Notes under the pieces: generated by a model
Told to the model about the DNA's origin: nothing
Seen by the model: the letters and a program-made list of their open reading frames with translations, nothing else
Database searches by the model: none
Position numbers and translations under genes: made by a program
Part shown: positions 14,334 through 21,287 of the stretch, piece after piece
Position numbering within the stretch: position 1 is the first letter of the stretch
Layout of the letters: each line of letters opens with the position of its first letter
IMG/VR virus record: IMGVR_UViG_3300047354_000849
Span: 1 to 33,282 of that record
Strand: one strand, 5' to 3'
Source of the DNA: a virus
Length of the DNA stretch: 33,282 bases

Positions 14334-15125
14334 ATGTCTGAAGAATCAAAGTCACAGTATGGTTTTATTGGTGATATAATGGAAAGTAGAATGTTCAGAA
14401 GCAAGAGTCGTGTAGAAGGTAGTAATGCTAGAGATATGGCTGACTTTGCAATGATGAATATGCTCGCACTATACATACTCAGTAATGAATACGACTTTGC
14501 TCCTGTAGCACAAGACTATGCAAAACGTACAATGGCATATGGAAACTTTAACACATATAGAGCTAGTGGTACTGATCTCAATGTTGCACTCACAGCCGTA
14601 AAAAACGGTATGGCAGATGCAGGTGACAAAAACCAATTACAAAACTCAAGACTAGATTTTAATGAAACAAAAATTAAAGCATTCTTAAACACAATCAAAG
14701 CTGGCAGAAAACCGATGAGTGTGCCTAGTTTCTTTATGAAACTAGAACGTGACTTGGATATACAAAACAGTAACTATAGAAGCATTAGGAGATTGGCACA
14801 AGATTGGCCAAGACTAAACGTAATGCAAAAACAATTGGTAATTACAAGAATGTTACAGTTCTTTAGAATGAAAGCATTGCGTAGTGAGCTGTACAGTTAC
14901 ATCAGAGATATGAGTAGAAGTCAAGGACTTGAAGCTAAGAATGCACACAACGCAGAAGGTGCGCCTAAAATGCGTGGTGCTGATACACTTGCAAAGATGG
15001 CAACAATTGGTGCCGCCGCTGTTGGTGGTTATGCACTTGGTAAGTCAATTGGCAAAATGGGCTTATCAGGTTTTGATAATAAACGACAAAGGTTTACTAA
15101 GAGCGATCCAACGAGCGGTAAATGA
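14334..15125 (+). CDS. Conserved hypothetical late protein
   Basis: A helical protein of 263 residues from ATG 14334, chosen because a perfect AAGGAGG (14320-14326) sits 7 bases upstream. ATG 14280, 18 codons earlier and exactly at the predicted late transcription start, is the alternative. It contains GFIGDIMESRMFRSKSRVEG, ADFAMMNMLALYILSNEYDF, and a hydrophobic Gly/Ala segment MATIGAAAVGGYALGKSIG near the C-terminus that could insert in a membrane. I recall this as a conserved gene of marine T4-like phages. The strong late promoter suggests a virion or maturation role; no function is known to me. Confidence 0.75.
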   Translation: MSEESKSQYGFIGDIMESRMFRSKSRVEGSNARDMADFAMMNMLALYILSNEYDFAPVAQDYAKRTMAYGNFNTYRASGTDLNVALTAVKNGMADAGDKNQLQNSRLDFNETKIKAFLNTIKAGRKPMSVPSFFMKLERDLDIQNSNYRSIRRLAQDWPRLNVMQKQLVITRMLQFFRMKALRSELYSYIRDMSRSQGLEAKNAHNAEGAPKMRGADTLAKMATIGAAAVGGYALGKSIGKMGLSGFDNKRQRFTKSDPTSGK

Positions 15126-15526
15126 CCAACTATGTTGCATATACGTTAGTCGACATTTCTAATACTAATGAAACTAAGATACAAAGAAACAAATTACATT
15201 TCTTTCAACAACAGAACTTAAACACACTAATACAAACAATAGGCTTGCGTAGTCAGCCATTGGACATTGAAGTTTTGCCGTTAATGGCACAAGATGTAGT
15301 AAAATTTGGCTTCGGAAAACAGTATCAAGGACTACATACAGTATGGAAATTACAGTTTAGTATCGAACATGGGGGTGCAATAGAGAATATGAACAACTTA
15401 TTAGCTGATTGCAACGGAATACCCATATACACTGGTTTAGAAGAGACTGCCGAAATTAGTAGCAAGTGCTTTGAAACAGTTGGTCCAGTTAACGTGTGCT
15501 TTAAAAAGCACACCGATGTACGCTAA
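15122..15526 (+). CDS. Conserved hypothetical protein, 134 aa
   Basis: Coupled to the previous gene by ATGA overlap. A compact mixed alpha/beta protein with VAYTLVDISNTNETK at the N-terminus, a central helix LNTLIQTIGLRSQPLDIEVL, and strands KLQFSIEHGGAIENMNNLL and GPVNVCFKKHT. No motif recognised. The stop TAA lies inside GCTAAATA, a weak late-box look-alike. Function unknown. Confidence 0.7.
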   Translation: MTNYVAYTLVDISNTNETKIQRNKLHFFQQQNLNTLIQTIGLRSQPLDIEVLPLMAQDVVKFGFGKQYQGLHTVWKLQFSIEHGGAIENMNNLLADCNGIPIYTGLEETAEISSKCFETVGPVNVCFKKHTDVR

Positions 15527-15540
15527 ATATCTCTAGTAAA

Positions 15541-15624
15541 GGCACACACATTGGCACACACAGGCTCCGTCAAAATTCCAACACTTTCGACCCGTCAAAT
15601 TTACTTAACTGTCAAATTTTTGAC
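15541..15624. repeat. Repeats in a non-coding stretch: two GGCACACACA and three GTCAAAWTT
   Basis: GGCACACACA occurs twice, at 15541-15550 and 15553-15562, separated by TT. GTCAAA[A/T]TT occurs at 15569-15577, 15594-15602 and 15611-15619; the last is part of an inverted repeat GTCAAA-TT-TTTGAC (15611-15624). No gene is seen between 15527 and 15737. These could be protein-binding sites or part of a replication or packaging element. Confidence 0.6.
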
Positions 15625-15703
15625 CATACTGAAAACCAGATAAGTAGTAGTGTAAGAAAGACAAAGGCAAAAACAACACTGGCAAACATAAACTAGACGC
15701 TAA

Positions 15704-15711
15704 TATAAATT
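15704..15711 (+). promoter_or_regulatory. Late promoter (TATAAATT)
   Basis: One mismatch from the late consensus, 26 bases before the ATG at 15738; AGGAAAAG in the leader can act as ribosome-binding site. Confidence 0.5.
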
Positions 15712-15737
15712 GCAGTAGCAATAGGAAAAGCAGAACT

Positions 15738-15986
15738 ATGTCAACCACAGAACTTGAACGAACCAATTTAGAAGCCCACGTTGATCTTTGTGCAGAAAGG
15801 TACAAGGGATTGGAAACACGTTTGGAAAATGTAGAAAAAGCAGTAAAAGACCTTCACTCAGAAATGAGAAGGATGCATGACGAAAATGTCAAAAACCATC
15901 AATCAACAAATAAAATAATGTTAGGTGCCGCGGCTACGGTTGTAGCAGGTATACTATCAACTATTATCGTCTTGATAATGAGTTAA
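15738..15986 (+). CDS. Coiled-coil protein with C-terminal membrane anchor
   Basis: 82 residues: a soluble heptad-rich N-terminal part (LETRLENVEKAVKDLHSEM) and one transmembrane segment at the C-terminus (IMLGAAATVVAGILSTIIVL). This build, coiled coil then tail anchor, is seen in XhlA-type holin-associated proteins and phage lysis accessory proteins. A lysis role is therefore possible but not shown; the lysin candidate is 14 kb away at 30123. It has a late-type promoter and a fair Shine-Dalgarno. Confidence 0.7.
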   Translation: MSTTELERTNLEAHVDLCAERYKGLETRLENVEKAVKDLHSEMRRMHDENVKNHQSTNKIMLGAAATVVAGILSTIIVLIMS

Positions 15987-15993
15987 ACTTCCG

Positions 15994-16001
15994 TATAAAT
16001 A
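15994..16001 (+). promoter_or_regulatory. Late promoter, full T4 consensus, leaderless
   Basis: The sequence TATAAATACTATT is the extended T4 late consensus. The ATG at 16007 starts exactly six bases past the octamer, the expected +1, and no Shine-Dalgarno is present. Confidence 0.8.
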
Positions 16002-16006
16002 CTATT

Positions 16007-16291
16007 ATGAACTTAAACGAGCTTGATAACACAGATGTGGTTGAAGCACAACTAATATGGGCAAGAAAAGGTAGAAGCCTTGTCCGTAAATTTCGTTGTA
16101 CCGTAGGGCAACGTTCAGGTAGAATTGTCAGCAAAGCAAGTCAATGTAGTGCTCCAATTAATATGAAAGCTCGTATGACATTAAGAAAAACTAAAGCTCG
16201 TATGGGTAAGAAGATGGCTCGAAAAGCACAGAGAACTAAAAAGTTTAATCCAGCTAGTAAGGCACTAAAACGTTTGAACAAGAGAAGGTGA
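16007..16291 (+). CDS. Very basic small protein, possible internal head protein
   Basis: 94 residues, about a third of them Lys/Arg, especially in the second half (LRKTKARMGKKMARKAQRTK and KALKRLNKRR). The acidic N-terminus MNLNELDNTDVVE/A ends in V-V-E/A, resembling a gp21 prohead-protease site; removing it would leave a strongly cationic protein suited to bind DNA. Conserved Cys residues (FRCTVGQRSG, SQCSAP) may bind metal. Similar basic proteins occur in other marine T4-like phages as I recall. DNA condensation in the head is the most natural reading, inferred from charge, late promoter and peptide. Confidence 0.7.
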   Translation: MNLNELDNTDVVEAQLIWARKGRSLVRKFRCTVGQRSGRIVSKASQCSAPINMKARMTLRKTKARMGKKMARKAQRTKKFNPASKALKRLNKRR

Positions 16292-16295
16292 TCAC

Positions 16296-16685
16296 ATGAA
16301 AATAATGGATATTATTGACGACAAGTACACAAAGAAAGACACATGGATTAAAGACGGTGTTCTTATGTGTAGTAAAAAATGTTGTGGAACACCTGTAAGC
16401 GAATGCTCTTGTGGTCCTGACTGTAAACATTGTGATTGTCATAAACTAAAAGAATCAGGTTATGGAATGCAACGTGGTGTAGCACAAAGCAGAGATGCAC
16501 AAGATGATGCAATGAACATGAATAAACGAGCAGGTAACCGAGCTATGGATCAAGGAAGAGAACAAAATATAAAAATGGGATCAGCACAAAGACTTGCCAA
16601 TAAACGAGCAAGAAAGATCCCAACAGGATTACCTAGTAGATTATTAAATCCTCAACAACCACAAGCACCGACGGGACAAGGCTAA
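16296..16685 (+). CDS. Cysteine-rich small protein
   Basis: 129 residues. Residues ~25-51 hold ten Cys within about 27 positions (CSKKCCGTPVSECSCG then CKHCDCHK), a probable Zn- or Fe-S-binding knot. The rest is polar, with basic and Gln/Met-rich stretches (DQGREQNIKMGSAQRLANKR) and a Pro/Gln tail (PQQPQAPTGQG). It starts 4 bases after the basic protein stop, so the two are co-expressed late. No family recognised. Confidence 0.65.
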   Translation: MKIMDIIDDKYTKKDTWIKDGVLMCSKKCCGTPVSECSCGPDCKHCDCHKLKESGYGMQRGVAQSRDAQDDAMNMNKRAGNRAMDQGREQNIKMGSAQRLANKRARKIPTGLPSRLLNPQQPQAPTGQG

Positions 16686-16909
16686 TGAGAGCAATGGTAA
16701 CCAAAGGTGGATTGTACACTTGGATCAATGTTAGAGAGAACAAGTTCATTGAAGAAAAGTTCAATGACAATGAATTACTAGAGAAAAAAGATTTAAATGA
16801 GAGAGAACAATATATTGCACAAACATTAGTAGGCAGAGGCGTCTTGGATAGAACTGTAGACGGAAAAAATGTAGCATATAAACTTAACATTAATAATTTT
16901 ACGAGGTAA
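16685..16909 (+). CDS. Hypothetical protein, 74 aa
   Basis: Starts at TAATG, sharing one base with the previous stop. Its shape suggests a small winged-helix-like or mixed domain: MVTKGGLYTWINVRENKFIE, then EREQYIAQTLVGRGVLDRTV and a short strand KNVAYKLNINNF. No catalytic motif or clear family. Followed after two bases by the next gene. Confidence 0.6.
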   Translation: MRAMVTKGGLYTWINVRENKFIEEKFNDNELLEKKDLNEREQYIAQTLVGRGVLDRTVDGKNVAYKLNINNFTR

Positions 16910-16911
16910 TT

Positions 16912-17391
16912 ATGAATCTAGAAACAAAAGCAATGCAGGACATCTTGTCAAAGCTAAACAGCTTAGACAAAGCTACCAAATTAGTAGCCGAACGTGCTGA
17001 AAACGATATTGATCTCAACGTAGCAATAAATCAAACAGTATCAGAAAACAGTGTGAGCGTACAAAATTATAGAATCGATATTACACTACAAAACTTTGGT
17101 GGTCAACAAAAAAGATTTTATAATATTTGTGAGGATAATAATATTATTCACAAAGATATTGCACTATTCGAAACAGCAATGGGCATTGTAAAAAACTTAA
17201 TGCTTAATAAACATGCAAAAGTTGAAGACTTATTAAAAGCAGACCTTGATTACAACAATGCTTTATATGAAGTTTATATGTATAAGACCAAGGCAAGACG
17301 TGCAATTAACGAAGATGTTATGTTGGCTAAGATGAGTCAAGCACAAAACAGACTACAAAATGCGAAACAACAAATATTGAAAAAACTATAA
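16912..17391 (+). CDS. Hypothetical protein, 159 aa
   Basis: ATG at 16912 with GAGGTAAT upstream. The ends are helical (MQDILSKLNSLDKATKLVAE and MSQAQNRLQNAKQQILKKL) and the middle has strands VQNYRIDITLQNF. It is moderately charged with no motif I recognise. The stop lies inside the next late promoter. Its position in the late cluster suggests a virion-assembly protein, unproven. Confidence 0.65.
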   Translation: MNLETKAMQDILSKLNSLDKATKLVAERAENDIDLNVAINQTVSENSVSVQNYRIDITLQNFGGQQKRFYNICEDNNIIHKDIALFETAMGIVKNLMLNKHAKVEDLLKADLDYNNALYEVYMYKTKARRAINEDVMLAKMSQAQNRLQNAKQQILKKL

Positions 17392-17394
17392 ATA
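17387..17394 (+). promoter_or_regulatory. Late promoter TATAAATA with embedded stop codon
   Basis: A perfect late box containing the TAA stop of the previous gene (17389-17391). A leader of about 20 nt with AAGGAACGGG precedes the ATG at 17420, so this one is not leaderless. Confidence 0.75.
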
Positions 17395-17419
17395 CAATAT
17401 AAGGAACGGGAATAGAAAC

Positions 17420-18370
17420 ATGTATCTAAACGATTTAAATTCAAGTCAACATAATGTAGCAAAGTTGAATAAGATACTATCACAGGCATTTGAACACGAT
17501 GTAAATTTATCTGCGATGAGTACAGATTCACTTAACAGAATGTTGAATACAACAAATGCTAAAATGACAGCAATCAAAGAGAGCGATCTCAAGTACTGGG
17601 AAAATCCACAGTACAACAAACTAGGTTTAATCTCACATCAGATTAATGAATACTTAAATGAAATTGCACCAGTTAGAAGTGATAAGAAGGTAATGAAAAA
17701 AGAAAGCACAATGATGGAAGCTGACTTGGATCAAGCTGAGGTATTACTAGCCGCACAGGAACTAGTTGACGAAATGCAAGGTATGGTAGAAGACGTAGCA
17801 GAAATGCAAGTCCAGAAACTGATGCCAATTGTAGACGCAATGAAAGAGCAAGTAGGATTTGAGATTGCCGAACAATATAACAATGCCGCAGACTCCGCAC
17901 TTGGTACACTGCTAGATGCAATGAAAACTGCTAAAAATGCAGTTGAAGATGCAACACTAGCCGCAAGAGGAGAAAAAGTTGCCGCACCAGCCCCAACAGA
18001 TATGGGCATGGATGATGTAGGTGACGATGCTGGCGAAGAAGCAATGGACATGGACGACTTTGGTGGAGACGCAAGTGAATCAGGTGAAGACAATCCAGTA
18101 GGCAGAGAACTTAAAGGTGAAAGTGCTCTAGCAAACATGGAGAACGATGCCCTTGCTGAAAGAGAATTCTTAGAGAAAAAAGACAAGCTCTTTAAAATGG
18201 TTGAAAGTGGCAAAATGTCGCAAGAGCATTTTATCAATATCATTAGCGAACTATCCAGTCCAAAGCCTATAAAAACTGAAGGTTCATACGGTAAGAAGAA
18301 GAAGAAAAAGATGGCTGAAGCAAATCCATACAAAGCCGCAATGCGTAAGCAAATGGGATTGGCGAAGTAA
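17420..18370 (+). CDS. Large acidic protein, possible prohead core or virion protein
   Basis: 316 residues. An N-terminal helical part is followed by a long helical stretch (AEVLLAAQELVDEMQGMVED), then Ala-rich AAARGEKVAAPAP, a very acidic low-complexity part (MGMDDVGDDAGEEAMDMDD), and a basic tail (GKKKKKKMAEANP). Acidic, helical, low-complexity proteins under late control are typical of prohead core or scaffold proteins, but the sequence does not match T4 gp22 that I can see. I recall similar conserved cyanophage proteins annotated only as structural or hypothetical. Followed by a TAATG start. Confidence 0.6.
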   Translation: MYLNDLNSSQHNVAKLNKILSQAFEHDVNLSAMSTDSLNRMLNTTNAKMTAIKESDLKYWENPQYNKLGLISHQINEYLNEIAPVRSDKKVMKKESTMMEADLDQAEVLLAAQELVDEMQGMVEDVAEMQVQKLMPIVDAMKEQVGFEIAEQYNNAADSALGTLLDAMKTAKNAVEDATLAARGEKVAAPAPTDMGMDDVGDDAGEEAMDMDDFGGDASESGEDNPVGRELKGESALANMENDALAEREFLEKKDKLFKMVESGKMSQEHFINIISELSSPKPIKTEGSYGKKKKKKMAEANPYKAAMRKQMGLAK

Positions 18371-18678
18371 TGTTAATCAACGAAGTTTTGTTTGAAGATC
18401 AAGCCGATGTACTTAATGACCTAGAAGAATTACTCACTAGGGCAAAGGCTAATATGAAAACAAAGATACCAACTAATATGGTATTAGCAAAACTTCGTGC
18501 AATGGGTTATAGCATAGATATTACTAGTTTAATAGATTTGCTAGCAACTATTACAATAGTTGGCTCCGCTAACAAAAAAGATATCACACTGGATACAGCA
18601 TTACCCCGTTCCGATGCTGATCCAGAAGATCAGACAGTTAGCAAGATGGCACAAAAACAGATAGATAAGGACATATAA
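18370..18678 (+). CDS. Hypothetical protein, 102 aa
   Basis: Shares one base with the previous stop (TAATG). N-terminus MLINEVLFE/D has the layout of a capsid-targeting or protease peptide like the basic protein and the P-loop kinase. The middle, LEELLTRAKANMKTKIPTN, is helical; IDITSLIDLLATITIVGSAN follows. No family recognised. It sits between the acidic protein and a virion-like protein, fitting a head or virion role. Confidence 0.65.
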   Translation: MLINEVLFEDQADVLNDLEELLTRAKANMKTKIPTNMVLAKLRAMGYSIDITSLIDLLATITIVGSANKKDITLDTALPRSDADPEDQTVSKMAQKQIDKDI

Positions 18679-18679
18679 A

Positions 18680-19300
18680 ATGAGTTATAGTATAAATGCA
18701 ACAAACGCAAGATTATTAGCGAGGGCAGACCTTACTATATTCAATGAAACACAAGCCCTTATGAAACAAGTAATAACAGATGCTGGCAACGGCTTATATC
18801 AGACAATTATCAGTGACGGCACTGAAATGACAGAGAGTACACCAACTATTGTAGTAACAGGTAGTGTTGCTAATCCAACCATTACTGCAACACCAACTGT
18901 AATACTTGGTGGACAAACAGTTACACTAGGAACAACAGGTACAAGTTTAAATGCAGTTATAGCTGACATCAATGATGCGGCTGTACCAGGTGTTGTAGCA
19001 AGCAAAAATGCAACTAACAATCTTGTGATTACATTTACATGCAGTCAGACACTTACATGGACATTTATAGTAGGAGCAGGAACTGCAAACACAGACCTAG
19101 GACTTACAGCCGCTACAAATACAGCAACCAATCCTGGTAGTGTAGACTACTATAACTGCTGGCAAGGAAATGCTACTAGCAGACCAAAGACTGATCAGAT
19201 GAATCAAGTTTTACTATACTTTCAAAACTTAGGTTACACTATTGATCGTCTAAAGAATACCTCAACAGGTAAAACCCTTAAATGGGTAATAAGCTATTAA
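18680..19300 (+). CDS. Putative virion structural protein with Ig/hook-like insert
   Basis: 206 residues. The ends (MSYSINATNARLLARADLTI and YYNCWQGNATSRPKTDQMNQ to ISY) look like a compact conserved core. The middle (~52-150) is a Thr/Ala/Val-rich beta region with GGQTVTLGTTGTSLNAVIAD and GVVASKNATNNLVITFT, resembling inserted hook domains of flagellin-like or Ig-like surface proteins. AAGGA precedes the ATG. Late, surface-exposed virion protein is the likely role. Confidence 0.6.
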   Translation: MSYSINATNARLLARADLTIFNETQALMKQVITDAGNGLYQTIISDGTEMTESTPTIVVTGSVANPTITATPTVILGGQTVTLGTTGTSLNAVIADINDAAVPGVVASKNATNNLVITFTCSQTLTWTFIVGAGTANTDLGLTAATNTATNPGSVDYYNCWQGNATSRPKTDQMNQVLLYFQNLGYTIDRLKNTSTGKTLKWVISY

Positions 19301-19309
19301 ATTATTAGT

Positions 19310-19361
19310 TGCAATAGAGAAAACTAGCACAGAGACAAAGTCTTTGTTGATTTGTATTGCA
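19310..19361 (+). repeat. Nested inverted repeat in the 19301-19443 gap
   Basis: TGCAATA (19310-19316) pairs with TATTGCA (19355-19361), enclosing a smaller palindrome ACAAAG-T-CTTTGT (19335-19347). It sits between the virion protein gene and the early exonuclease promoter, and could act as a weak terminator or RNA structure. No T-run follows. Confidence 0.4.
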
Positions 19362-19409
19362 CTATCAATTTTACTTGCATATTTTGATCCAAGATGGCAA
19401 AGTTTCTCA

Positions 19410-19438
19410 TTGACATCACTATAATTTTCTGCTACATT
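19410..19438 (+). promoter_or_regulatory. Early promoter for the exonuclease, leaderless geometry
   Basis: TTGACA at 19410-19415, 17-bp spacer, TACATT at 19433-19438, five bases before the ATG at 19444, so transcription should begin at or one base past the A. No Shine-Dalgarno is present. Confidence 0.65.
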
Positions 19439-19443
19439 TAACT

Positions 19444-20109
19444 ATGTTGAAAATTACGTCACCCTATCCTTATAAAGAATTTAAACGCAAAAGTGTAGGC
19501 GGTAAACGCCTGTATGAAAATCCTTATGGCGAGCCTGTGCCTAGTGTAACAACTATACTCAGCAAGACCAAAGACATGACACATCTTAATGCTTGGAAAA
19601 AGCGAGTAGGTGAAAAGAAAGCACAAGAGATTGTGACCGAAGCCGCAAACGTTGGTACAGTTATGCACGAAATGTTGGAAGCATGGAGTCTTAACGAACA
19701 GTACACAGGCAAGAACTTGTTACAAGCTAAAATGATGGCTGAAACTGTTATTAAGAATGTAGAACCAGATATTGGAGAAGTATGGGGTAGTGAGGTAAAC
19801 TTGTGTTACCCAGGACTATATGCAGGTACCACAGACCTAGTGGGCATATACAAAGGTAATCCTTGTATTATGGATTTTAAACAAACTAACAAACCTAAAA
19901 AGCGTGAATGGATTGACGATTATTTTATGCAAGCCGCGGCTTATGCTATGGCACATAACGAAGTGTTTGAAACTAAAATTGAACATGCGGCAATTTTTAT
20001 GTGTAGTAGAGATTGTGACTGGCAACTGTGGGAAGTAGGTCCAGAAGAATTTAAACAATGGGAAGAAAAATGGGCAAGGAGAGTAGAAGAGTTCTACAAC
20101 TTGTCATAA
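19444..20109 (+). CDS. PD-(D/E)XK exonuclease (RecB/MGME1-like)
   Basis: 221 residues. PVPSVTTILSKTKDM at the N-terminus is a hallmark of the MGME1/RecB-like phage exonucleases. The catalytic core is GTTDLVGIYKGNPCIMDFK, giving the D and D-x-K of the PD-(D/E)XK site, followed by the helix with Q-x3-Y (MQAAAYAMAH). GTVMHEMLE carries the upstream Glu of this nuclease group. It most likely degrades host or phage DNA ends during recombination or nucleotide recycling. It is expressed early from its own promoter within a mainly late region. Confidence 0.85.
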   Translation: MLKITSPYPYKEFKRKSVGGKRLYENPYGEPVPSVTTILSKTKDMTHLNAWKKRVGEKKAQEIVTEAANVGTVMHEMLEAWSLNEQYTGKNLLQAKMMAETVIKNVEPDIGEVWGSEVNLCYPGLYAGTTDLVGIYKGNPCIMDFKQTNKPKKREWIDDYFMQAAAYAMAHNEVFETKIEHAAIFMCSRDCDWQLWEVGPEEFKQWEEKWARRVEEFYNLS

Positions 20110-20112
20110 ATA
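20105..20112 (+). promoter_or_regulatory. Late promoter (CATAAATA) with embedded stop codon
   Basis: One mismatch from consensus. It contains the stop TAA of the exonuclease gene (20107-20109). A leader with AGGAG precedes the ATG at 20131. Confidence 0.6.
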
Positions 20113-20130
20113 CTGTATCAGGAGTAGAAG

Positions 20131-20790
20131 ATGGCAACAACAAGAATCAGTAAAATTAGACATAGACAGGGCAACTTTACTGACTTGCCGGTATTAGATC
20201 CAGGCGAGTTAGGATATGCAAAAGACGTTAGACGTTTGTTCATTGGTAACGACACAGTAAATGTTGGTACTGGAAATGGTGTACTTACACAGTTTACAAT
20301 TCCTTTAGCATTAAGTAAACCTAATATTACAACTGTCAGTGTTGCAGGCAGTGCAGTTAATGCCAGTACCTATACAATTAGTGGAACAACATTAACGTTT
20401 GCCAGTGCTCCAACTGGTGCCATTACTGTTGGCTTTAATAGTGAAATTGATATTATAAATGATGTAACACATCCTAGTATTATTAGTTTATCAGCCAATG
20501 GTAGCACAGCAGACACAGGATTTCAAATTGACACAACATTATACAATGTTGTAGTTATGGACTACACACTCGAAAACAACAATGGTGTGAGAATAGGTCA
20601 ACTTAGATTTGGAACAGACACAAGTGCAAGCACTAGTACAATCGGTGATAACTACACAGAAACAGCCGCAGTTGGAATAACTTTTAATGTTGATATCGGA
20701 ACAGCCAATACAATGAAGTTACAGTACACTGATGCAGATAATCTTATAGCGAAATTTAAATACACATATCAATTGTGGAACAGCAATTAA
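20131..20790 (+). CDS. Fibre-like virion structural protein
   Basis: 219 residues. The N-terminus ISKIRHRQGNFTDLPVLDPG then GELGYAKDVRRLFIGND is the repeat-like motif seen at the start of phage fibre and tropism-determinant proteins (Mtd N-domain / hyaluronidase type). The rest is beta-rich and Thr/Asn-rich (VAGSAVNASTYTISGTTLTF), with a C-terminal beta-sandwich-like part (GIGQ-type strands, YTYQLWNSN). It is preceded by a late promoter. Exposed tail or fibre protein is likely. Confidence 0.65.
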   Translation: MATTRISKIRHRQGNFTDLPVLDPGELGYAKDVRRLFIGNDTVNVGTGNGVLTQFTIPLALSKPNITTVSVAGSAVNASTYTISGTTLTFASAPTGAITVGFNSEIDIINDVTHPSIISLSANGSTADTGFQIDTTLYNVVVMDYTLENNNGVRIGQLRFGTDTSASTSTIGDNYTETAAVGITFNVDIGTANTMKLQYTDADNLIAKFKYTYQLWNSN

Positions 20791-21227
20791 TACAGCAGGC
20801 TTGGTATGAATCGCCAAGCACCCGACTCAATCGTTGGCGGGCATTTCGTAAAGGTTTAAACACAGACTCCACCAAGGATGTCTGTGAACTAGTAATTGAC
20901 TGGTGGAAGATGGCTCCAATTAGTAGTTGGACTATTGACCCAGTAGACAGTAGCACATGGCCCACGCCATGGGAGATGTTACACAGTGGAAATTTTTGTG
21001 AGAACAGTATGGCATTGGGAATGAGTTATACAATACATTATGCAAATGATAAAATTCCTAACAGACTAATGTATATCACAGACAGGGAGAAAAGTATACA
21101 AAAATTATGTGCATTGATTGACAATAAGTATCTGCTTAATTACAGCTACGGAGTCATAAGTACACTACCGACCGGAAACGTAAATGTAAGTTTTGATCAG
21201 CCTATTGGTGATGTCATAAAAAACTGA
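20775..21227 (+). CDS. Conserved hypothetical protein, 150 aa
   Basis: Starts at GTG 20775, overlapping the fibre-like gene by 16 nt. Tryptophan-rich and well ordered: LNRWRAFRKGLNTDSTKDV, then VIDWWKMAPISSW, STWPTPWEMLHSGNFCEN and GMSYTIHYAN. I recall this pattern in a conserved gene of T4-like cyanophages with no known function. It has no signal or membrane segment and no catalytic motif I can name. Confidence 0.7.
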   Translation: MEQQLIQQAWYESPSTRLNRWRAFRKGLNTDSTKDVCELVIDWWKMAPISSWTIDPVDSSTWPTPWEMLHSGNFCENSMALGMSYTIHYANDKIPNRLMYITDREKSIQKLCALIDNKYLLNYSYGVISTLPTGNVNVSFDQPIGDVIKN

Positions 21228-21287
21228 TACATAACTGGACTTGTATACAAAATAAGTATAAGAATATAACAGACAAGGAAAACAATA

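Noticed and set aside
15522-15529. GCTAAATA as a late promoter
   Set aside because: Two mismatches and no gene start within 200 bases; kept only as a stop-codon overlap.
17731-18333. 200-codon minus-strand ORF opposite the acidic protein
   Set aside because: Ser-rich product caused by the complementary Asp/Glu/Ala codons; the plus-strand frame has start, coupling and promoter.
21236-21262. Possible promoter before nrdA (TGGACT/TATAAG)
   Set aside because: Spacing 15 and weak -35; cannot be told from AT-rich background.
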